The notes under the pieces: generated by a model
What the model saw: the letters and a program-made list of their open reading frames with translations, nothing else
What the model was told of the DNA's origin: nothing
The model's database searches: none
Shown here: piece by piece, positions 1 to 5,068 of the stretch
Numbering within the stretch: position 1 is the stretch's first letter
How the letters are laid out: the number at the start of each line of letters is the position of its first letter
Made by a program: the position numbers and the translations under genes
Origin: Candidatus Latescibacterota bacterium
Lineage (GTDB): Bacteria; Latescibacterota; MVCY01
Reading direction: 5' to 3'
NCBI GenBank assembly: GCA_030608245.1
Contig: JAUWEO010000144.1
Location: 1 to 5,068, forward strand
Length of the DNA stretch: 5,068 nt

Positions 1-1994
1 GGTCGCTTTCTGAGACCTTGGTAAGGTTTTTCCAACGGGGAGAATTTTCTTGTCGCCTCATCTGATTGTAGGGTTATCTGCCCGGACGGCGGAACTACTC
101 CGGAGAAGGCCTCCACACCATCAACGTCGACAGTCACGGAAGCGCTCAAATCCACCAAGGCATCATTCAAGCTCAATGTGAACTGGGAGATATTCTCGCA
201 TTGGACGTTCACCTGGTTGCCCCCGGTAGCCTGAGCATGAATCTTAGCTATCCGGTACAGTTTTTCCATCTCGTCGATCTCTACCCAATAGGCTTTATTG
301 AATCTCAGACTGACCGTGCTGTAGCACACCTCCTTGGGATTAGTCGCTCTCTTATGCCTCCGGAAGAACGTAAAGATGGGGGGCATATTAACAGAATCTG
401 TGCCAAGCCTCGGTCCAAAAGTCCCCCACCAGTGGTTCTTGTATCCCGGCAGATCCCCGGGTATCTCGATATAATCTACGTCGTAGCCCAATTCTCTCAG
501 AGCCACCACCATTCTACGGGCGTGGAATACGTTTACATCCTCATCCTTCGTGGTATGACAGACTAAGGTAGGGAGGTTCAGGGCATTCTGCACAAACAGT
601 ATAGGTCTGATCTCTCTCATGAGATCTCTCTGCACAAGGCGAAGTTCCTCACTTGCCCAGAGCATTCCCCTGCGGCCATACAAGAAACGGTCGTAATAGG
701 TGGGGCCTTCGATGGGAACGATGCCAACGAAACGATCAGGGTAAAATAGACCCAATTGCCACGATCCATAGCCTCCCATGGAGTGGCCGGTAAGGTAGAT
801 CCGGTCTTCATCGATATTATAGCGCTGCTTGACCACATCTATCACATCGAAGACGTCTATCCTACCGACCTCCCGATAGCGGTTCGACCCCCGTCCATAC
901 GGAGCCACCATGATGCACCATGTCCGCATCGTGTATCCCCGGATCTGGAACCTGTCATCAACGTTGGCACCATGCAGTCCGACCACCAGGGGGAAAGGAA
1001 TTGAACCATCGTATTCCTCAGGGATGAGCATGGAATAGGGCTGCACCGAGTTGTCCACCTGGGAAAGATAGGTTGTTGAGAAATACTCCTCCCTACTGCG
1101 AACTCTCGGCTTGAGCGAGACTGGATGCTCCTCCCTTCCGACTCGTATAACGAGGTTAACCTCAGGCTCGTCATCTGAGCGCACCTGGCGCTTCGTTCGG
1201 ACATTGAAGTTGATCTTGTGAACTTGACCGGGTTCAAGCTTAAGGATCTCCCGACGATCGGCCCCGAAAAGCTCGTTTTCTTTTACCTCAAGCTTGACAT
1301 TCCGAAGCTCCGACGAGGTGCAGTTCACCACAGAAATATATCCCCAAGCTTCTGTTCCCTCCCCTACGCGCAGATCCGGAATCAATTTGTTGCCCATATC
1401 CACATACAGCCGGTCTTTAACCTCCTCCACCTTTAGAGAAAACTTCCAGCGTTCCGAGCCGGGTAACTTCACCAACAGGGAATTTTCCCCCTTCTTCAGC
1501 TTCACGTAGATAAGCCGATCTCCCAGATGAGGGTACCGGTTGGGGCGCCTCTCCAAATGCACCAATTTGTGATTCAACCATATCTGACTGCTACCTCTGG
1601 TGTGGAGCGTCAAGATAGCCCTCTTATCCTTGTTGCTGTTTAGCTTGGTGAAGGCATAAGCACAAACCCTATGAGCGGAGTCACAGGTCTTTTGAAAATC
1701 AACAATCCCATTCTTCTCAGTCTCATATCTCTTCCAAGTTACCTGAGCTCCCTCAGCCATTTCGCTGAGATGAGACATCCCCTCCACTGGTTCTATCTCC
1801 TTCTCTCCCCCAAGGAAATCTATGTAGTCCTCTTCCCATTCGTTCGCGAAGGGGCCGGCTATCAGCCATTCAGTGATCAAGCTGGATCGCGGCTTTCCAA
1901 CTTCCTCCGCAGCTAAACTATGTCAAGTCGGGTATCCAACGGCCAAGCAAACTATCACGAGACCTAAGAAGGTCACCAAGCTCTTCTTGAACAT
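1..1994 (-). CDS. Secreted multi-domain alpha/beta hydrolase (prolyl oligopeptidase/esterase type), 3' end off the window, in-frame TGA at codon 24
   Basis: Probably a secreted serine esterase or peptidase; the substrate cannot be told. Numbering starts at the ATG at 1994 and counts the TGA as codon 24. Codons 1-28 look like a Sec signal peptide: MFKK, then a hydrophobic core (LVTFLGLVIVCLAVG), then HSLA before AEE as a likely cleavage site. Residues 43-190 form a beta-rich domain opening with WLIAGPF, of the kind found ahead of secreted hydrolases. Residues 200-300 look Ig-like. Residues 304-545 are the catalytic alpha/beta hydrolase domain. It has an oxyanion-type LHG (H341-G342), nucleophile motif GHSMGG (S405), probable acid D484 in KDEDV and probable base H521 in NHWWG. 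From about 557 a beta-rich C-terminal domain begins (LRFNKAYWVEID) and runs off the window. No other stop occurs in this frame over about 640 codons. The start was chosen because AGGAGG lies 9 nt upstream of the ATG and the signal peptide fits. If TGA terminates, a downstream start such as TTG at codon 39 would give a product without a leader. The fold is confident; the TGA status is open. Confidence 0.82.
1923..1925 (-). other. In-frame TGA within the signal peptide of the hydrolase
   Basis: The codon order here is CCG ACT TGA CAT AGT TTA GCT GCG. The frame upstream of the TGA (start codon and hydrophobic core) and the frame downstream (c-region, then all enzyme domains) are the same, so this is a substitution-type interruption and not a frameshift. 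A TGG (Trp) to TGA change is the simplest explanation. No other TGA occurs inside this gene, the 875-residue gene or the partial gene upstream, and TGG is used freely for Trp, which argues against a recoded genome. Confidence 0.85.
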
Positions 1995-2003
1995 CGCTTA
2001 TCT

Positions 2004-2009
2004 CCTCCT
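2004..2009 (-). promoter_or_regulatory. Ribosome binding site of the hydrolase gene
   Basis: AGGAGG lies 9 nt upstream of the ATG at 1994-1992. It is a near-perfect Shine-Dalgarno at good spacing. It supports this ATG as the original start even though an in-frame TGA follows 23 codons later. Confidence 0.8.
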
Positions 2010-2065
2010 GTTGAGGTTGACAAAAATAATCCCCCACACAAGCTGTCAGGGCATTAGTCATGAGG

Positions 2066-2084
2066 GGAAATTATCATAAATTCC
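2066..2084. repeat. Imperfect 19-bp palindrome, possible operator
   Basis: GGAAATTATCATAAATTCC is centred on position 2075. Eight of the nine arm positions pair, with one A/A mismatch on each side of the centre. It lies 72-90 nt upstream of the hydrolase ATG and overlaps a minus-strand GATAAT that could act as a -10 element. This is the geometry of a dimeric repressor site, but AT-rich dyads of this size also arise by chance. Confidence 0.3.
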
Positions 2085-2206
2085 GTATTCTACAAAAGCG
2101 AAAGAATGGGTCTAACATTATCAAAAAGTCAGCTTATCTACAATGAAATGAGGTCGCTTGGATTCGCCTCCATACGTTTATTGATTTCAGCTATTGAATA
2201 CAGGGT

Positions 2207-4834
2207 CTATTCCATACCTGCAAAGACACTTACAAAGGCGATAGCGCTGGTTTTCGTCTTGTCCTTGAAGTACCAGGTCTGCTGCCGAAAGGCCATCTTC
2301 GTTGTGAGCTCATATCCAAGGAAACTCGACACATTGGAGACCTGTACGGCTAAACTCAGCCCGTGAAAATCCTCCACATACTCTCCTGTAGAACTGATTG
2401 GCTTCTCCATCAGGTTAGAAAACTCCTCATACTCGACGCCCGAATCGATCCGGACACTTTCGAGCAAGGGATAGCTGACAATCAAAGAGAAAATCCCCGA
2501 AAGATCCCTCCTCTTAAGTTCTTCCTGTTTGAATGGAATTGTACGGGTAAACGTGCCCTTTGTCTTTGGCTGGAGAGCTAAATCCCCGAACCTTAGACTA
2601 TAATCAAATTTACTAATGACACCGAGAAACTGTGACTTATCCCTCAACCCTAACTGTGACTTACGCTGATGATGGGTCTCAAACTTCAGCTTGTTGATCC
2701 AGTTTGCATAAGGGATACCGACATAATGAACGTCCGCATACGCTGTATTTATTGTCGTATTCCGTGTCACCAGAGGATCATCGAACGCCTGCATAGCACC
2801 AATCGTACTAGGCAACTGTCCCCATTGGTATAGATCGTCCGGGATGTTGTCGTGGACGACTTTCAAGTTGTCGAATAGACGCACTTTCCCTATGCTGGCG
2901 AAATCCCTCTCGAAGGTCAGCAGGGCATAGTTGGAACGGCTCTTTTTGTCGCTGGCCGGCAGCCACTCATGGAGATGCCCGACCGTGAACTTGAGTCCAC
3001 GCACAACTTCAGCACCAACATAGAAGTTATATCCGCGATGCCCCCTTTTGTATGGGTAGTCAGGCTCATTGTCATTTTCGAACCTGTCGATCACTGTATT
3101 GTTGTTCTGATCCATCCCAAACAGATACGCCGGTGGATCAACGTCATATCTCAAGAAGGGTTCTTCGTAATCGGGATACATATTTTGATTTTGGTTGAAG
3201 TCCGGCACCCGATCGTTGTTTGTATCCAGGCCCGGGAATATCCCGTCTTGCCGGGATTTGTCATTGCTGGCCCTTTGATTTACTGGATTACGCTCCCAAT
3301 CGGGGAATCTATCCTGGTCGTCGTTGTCATCAACGAACTCGAACAGATATCTCCTTTCGCTATCGTAGAAGATATTTCCGCTCTCATCCGGGATAAACAT
3401 CGACGTGGTGTAATTATCATCTATATTGAATACCTCACCATATGCAAACCATGGATAGGCCAGCTTAGAACCGGTTATATACCAAGCTTCAGACTTATCA
3501 GTAGCCAGGGAGTGTTCTTCGACCTCAAGGGCTACGTTAGGAAACCGCCTATGCCTCCTGTTGACATCATATTCGGCATAAACTGAGAAACCCATAACAT
3601 CGTCTAACTCAAGCGTGACCCCATAGATCTCATTCCCAGTAGGTAATCCATAATTGAATTTCACAAGTCTCTGGTTTGTCCCGTCTGTCACATTTCCCGG
3701 TGCCCTGGTCACGGGAAGGAAAATCTCATCTCCCGCCTGATTCGTCTGTAAATTGGAAGTAACCTCAACCCTATAGTCATTGGCCAGGACAAGGACAAAG
3801 CCTACCTTCCTGAACCCACTCACGTCTTTTGGTTGGCCCTTCTTATCCACATAGGTATAGTCAGAGATGTCATATACAAGGAAAATATCCTTGTTGCCTG
3901 AGGCCTCACGTTGGCCCCCCTTGCGCAAGCTGCCGCCTTTGACAACTGGGGTGATGTCAGCTTGCCTCCCGTCGATAAAGATCTGCTCAGAGAACAACAC
4001 ACCGCCACCTTCTCCATCCTCAGGTGAATCGTCGGAGATCCTGACGGTAACCGTTCTCACCTTTCCGGCGTTCTGTCCTGTGCTCAAACGCCCCTTAAGC
4101 GAGTTTTCTGCCCAATCGTTCAAGCTCGTCCCGATATGGGAGTTCACATATGTGGCCCCCAAGTTCAGAAATCGCCCGACCTGCACCCCCCCTCTGAATC
4201 CTATAAAGTTCACATAATCCGTATAAACCTGTGCAGGCGATGCTTCAAAGGAACGGGCAGTTCCCGGGCTATTGGCCCGGGATGCCAACACGGTTGCGGC
4301 ATATTTGTCCGAGAGGAAATCCCATTGAAGACCGTTGAAAGTCGGTTTGCAAAAGGTGAGAGGGGTAAGTGTGGTTCTTATTTGATCTCCAATGGTCAGA
4401 GCGGTGAAATACTGCCCTTTCGATGCGGAGGAGACAAGCAAATTGCTGAACCATTTCTCGAATTTGGGATTTTTGAAGATGCTACTCCCAAAACCCTGTG
4501 GCTGATCCACGGTCCACTCATAGATCTTCCATCCCCTGGTGATAAAATTGCCGTAGAGATCGTAGAATCTGTAGCCCTCTAACTCGAGGGTGGTATATCG
4601 CTCATAACGTTCCTTGGCATAGTTTGTGTACTCCCACTGCTGCCAGTCATATAACCGGTACAGCTCCTGGGGCAGATACCACTTTCTCAGAGAAGGTTCC
4701 AGAGCATCGATCAATACGCCAGGCCCAACTGGCTTGAGGGGTTCGCCCCCGGTGCGCAGTTGAGCTGATGCAGGAGTCGTCAAATAGCTGAAACCAATCA
4801 CCAGACATAGGAAAACCGAATACTTCCGCTTCAT
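2207..4834 (-). CDS. Exported 875-residue protein, probable outer-membrane beta-barrel with calcium-loop cluster, function unknown
   Basis: I do not recognise a named family. Residues 1-24 are a clear Sec signal peptide: MKRKYS, a hydrophobic core, and PASA before Q25 as the cleavage site. Residues 30-125 are rich in Tyr and Trp and contain YDLYGNFITRGWKIYEW. Residues 140-235 look like short amphipathic strands (FTALTIGDQIRTTLTPLTF). Residues 255-380 form a beta-rich, possibly jelly-roll domain. Residues 501-592 carry Asp/Asn loops resembling thrombospondin-3 or dockerin calcium sites: DDNDDQDRFPD, DTNNDRVPD and DQNNNTVID. Residues 600-875 alternate polar and hydrophobic residues in paired strands with aromatic girdles (GYNFYVGAEV, ALLTFERDF, FDYSLRFGDLAL), as in outer-membrane barrels. 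The C-terminus is FAGME and not the classical terminal Phe. AAAGGAGG precedes the ATG by 4 nt. The gene begins 20 bp after the upstream stop, so the two are probably co-transcribed. It is intact, and its many TGG codons and TAG stop show standard code use. Reading frame near certain; localisation is inference. Confidence 0.93.
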   Translation of the reverse strand: MKRKYSVFLCLVIGFSYLTTPASAQLRTGGEPLKPVGPGVLIDALEPSLRKWYLPQELYRLYDWQQWEYTNYAKERYERYTTLELEGYRFYDLYGNFITRGWKIYEWTVDQPQGFGSSIFKNPKFEKWFSNLLVSSASKGQYFTALTIGDQIRTTLTPLTFCKPTFNGLQWDFLSDKYAATVLASRANSPGTARSFEASPAQVYTDYVNFIGFRGGVQVGRFLNLGATYVNSHIGTSLNDWAENSLKGRLSTGQNAGKVRTVTVRISDDSPEDGEGGGVLFSEQIFIDGRQADITPVVKGGSLRKGGQREASGNKDIFLVYDISDYTYVDKKGQPKDVSGFRKVGFVLVLANDYRVEVTSNLQTNQAGDEIFLPVTRAPGNVTDGTNQRLVKFNYGLPTGNEIYGVTLELDDVMGFSVYAEYDVNRRHRRFPNVALEVEEHSLATDKSEAWYITGSKLAYPWFAYGEVFNIDDNYTTSMFIPDESGNIFYDSERRYLFEFVDDNDDQDRFPDWERNPVNQRASNDKSRQDGIFPGLDTNNDRVPDFNQNQNMYPDYEEPFLRYDVDPPAYLFGMDQNNNTVIDRFENDNEPDYPYKRGHRGYNFYVGAEVVRGLKFTVGHLHEWLPASDKKSRSNYALLTFERDFASIGKVRLFDNLKVVHDNIPDDLYQWGQLPSTIGAMQAFDDPLVTRNTTINTAYADVHYVGIPYANWINKLKFETHHQRKSQLGLRDKSQFLGVISKFDYSLRFGDLALQPKTKGTFTRTIPFKQEELKRRDLSGIFSLIVSYPLLESVRIDSGVEYEEFSNLMEKPISSTGEYVEDFHGLSLAVQVSNVSSFLGYELTTKMAFRQQTWYFKDKTKTSAIAFVSVFAGME
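3059..3337 (-). other. Calcium-binding-type Asp/Asn loop cluster (residues 500-592 of the 875-residue protein)
   Basis: Three loops fit a DxNxDx(V/I/F)xD-like spacing: DDNDDQDRFPD (about 501-511), DTNNDRVPD (537-545) and DQNNNTVID (575-583). A further acidic stretch, NDNEPD, lies at 587-592. Pro-Asp recurs after the loops (FPDWE, VPDFN, YPDYE, EPDYP), as in thrombospondin type-3-like repeats. The third loop has Asn where Asp is usual at the fifth position. The cluster sits between the middle beta domain and the barrel-like C-terminal half, so it could be an extracellular loop or a rigid linker stabilised by calcium. Confidence 0.6.
4262..4282. repeat. Strong intragenic hairpin
   Basis: TCCCGGGC and GCCCGGGA form a perfect 8-bp stem around the 5-nt loop TATTG. 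It lies inside the 875-residue gene, over the codons for SRANSPG near residue 190. No T-run follows on either strand, so it is not an intrinsic terminator. It may be a chance product of the Arg, Pro and Gly codons. Confidence 0.5.
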
Positions 4835-4838
4835 GTCG

Positions 4839-4846
4839 CCTCCTTT
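4839..4846 (-). promoter_or_regulatory. Ribosome binding site of the 875-residue gene
   Basis: AAAGGAGG lies 4 nt before the ATG at 4834. The spacing is somewhat short, but the signal peptide directly after this ATG supports the start. The site falls within the 20-bp gap after the stop of the upstream gene, consistent with an operon. Confidence 0.75.
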
Positions 4847-4854
4847 GTTTTCTT

Positions 4855-5068
4855 CTAATAAGCCACAGCAACGGTCTGGGTGACGCTGGTCTTCCCAGCC
4901 TCAGCATCGATCTCAATCTGAAGGATATAGGTCCCTGGTGGGACTCTCCCCCCGGACCCCTGATGGCCATCCCAGAAAATCCCCTTGTAATTACCAGTGG
5001 AACCGATCTGATCATACAGTTCTCTGATTAGCTTCCCCTCCAGGTCATAAATCGCAATGGTTATCCTC
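4855..5068 (-). CDS. C-terminal end of a gene ending in a FlgD-type/T9SS-like Ig domain (5' part off the window)
   Basis: The last 70 residues are visible, ending in VAVAY before a TAG stop at 4857-4855. The frame starts with RITIAIYDLEGKLIREL, followed by IFWDGHQGSG and then RVPPGTYILQIEID. This is the usual pattern of the FlgD Ig-like/C-terminal sorting-type domain: a first strand with YDLxG, the WDG turn, then PPGxY and a final strand. Such domains end many secreted or surface proteins in the FCB group and related candidate phyla, where they act in sorting or anchoring. Only this tail is present, so the function of the main part is unknown. The stop lies 20 bp upstream of the next gene's start, suggesting one operon. 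Confidence 0.85.
   Translation of the reverse strand, partial: RITIAIYDLEGKLIRELYDQIGSTGNYKGIFWDGHQGSGGRVPPGTYILQIEIDAEAGKTSVTQTVAVAY

Larger units (their letters stand above)
1995..2206. other. Intergenic region of 212 bp between the 875-residue gene and the hydrolase gene
   Basis: This AT-rich spacer separates two genes on the same strand. It holds the hydrolase ribosome binding site and an imperfect palindrome. I found no convincing GC-rich stem followed by a T-run, so no intrinsic terminator is called for the upstream gene. GATAAT-like -10 candidates are present on the minus strand, but none has a good -35 at 16-18 bp. The length leaves room for a separate promoter for the hydrolase, but read-through from the upstream gene is equally possible. 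Confidence 0.6.

Noticed and set aside
201..566. Plus-strand open frame of 121 codons
   Set aside because: It lies opposite the catalytic and C-terminal part of the hydrolase and gives a composition without recognisable features.
1888..1911. Possible SECIS-like hairpin just downstream of the TGA (TGCGG pairing with CCGCG)
   Set aside because: The stem is only 5 bp including a T-G pair, and the loop is 14 nt, unlike the compact apical loop of known bacterial SECIS elements. A selenocysteine in a signal peptide that is cleaved off would also have no evident use.
1860..1994. Frameshift as the cause of the interrupted hydrolase
   Set aside because: The signal-peptide start and the downstream domains are in the same frame, so an insertion or deletion is not needed.
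2017..2024. TATTTTTG on the minus strand as a Bacteroidetes-type -7 element (TAnnTTTG)
   Set aside because: No matching TTTG/TTG -33 element is found at the expected distance upstream, and it would leave a very short leader.
2969..3586. Plus-strand open frame of 205 codons, antisense to the 875-residue gene
   Set aside because: It lies wholly opposite a well-supported gene, has no good ribosome binding site and its translation shows no domain. It is a shadow of the minus-strand codon pattern.
4136..4582. Plus-strand open frame of 148 codons
   Set aside because: It is antisense to the N-terminal part of the 875-residue gene, with no domain or start signal.
1..5068. Genome-wide reassignment of TGA to an amino acid
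   Set aside because: Only one in-frame TGA appears in about 1,600 codons of the three genes, while TGG is used many times for Trp. A recoded genome should show many TGA codons.

Overview
The window reads as part of one minus-strand transcription unit (right to left) from a Gram-negative-type bacterium. Two signs point to the FCB superphylum or a related uncultured lineage such as KSB1, Zixibacteria, Calditrichota or Latescibacterota. The first is a FlgD-like/T9SS-like C-terminal Ig domain. The second is a large exported protein with a beta-barrel-like C-terminal half and calcium-loop motifs. The taxonomic placement is inference; the window holds no phylogenetic marker gene.

In transcription order: (1) 5068-4855 is the 3' end of a gene whose last 70 residues form a FlgD-type Ig-like domain. 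(2) After a 20-bp gap with a strong Shine-Dalgarno, 4834-2207 encodes an 875-residue exported protein with a signal peptide, a middle beta-rich domain, a cluster of Asp/Asn calcium-loop motifs and a C-terminal half rich in amphipathic beta-strands. It is probably an outer-membrane or surface protein of unknown function. (3) A 212-bp gap holds an imperfect palindrome and a strong ribosome binding site. (4) From 1994 off the left edge runs a secreted multi-domain alpha/beta hydrolase (prolyl-oligopeptidase/esterase type) with a GHSMGG nucleophile motif and plausible Asp and His triad partners.

The most notable observation is in the hydrolase. Its reading frame is open from the left edge up to an in-frame TGA at 1925-1923. 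Past that TGA, still in the same frame, lie 23 more codons that look like the start of a signal peptide, with an ATG and a well-spaced AGGAGG. The TGA therefore interrupts the signal peptide of an otherwise intact gene. A TGG-to-TGA point change or base-call error, a recent nonsense mutation, or UGA readthrough could each explain it. The rest of the window argues against a genome-wide recoded TGA.

All three products look exported or surface-associated, so a shared role at the cell surface (attachment, degradation of an external polymer or ester, or surface display) is reasonable but unproven. I saw no RNA gene, CRISPR array, insertion sequence or tandem repeat.
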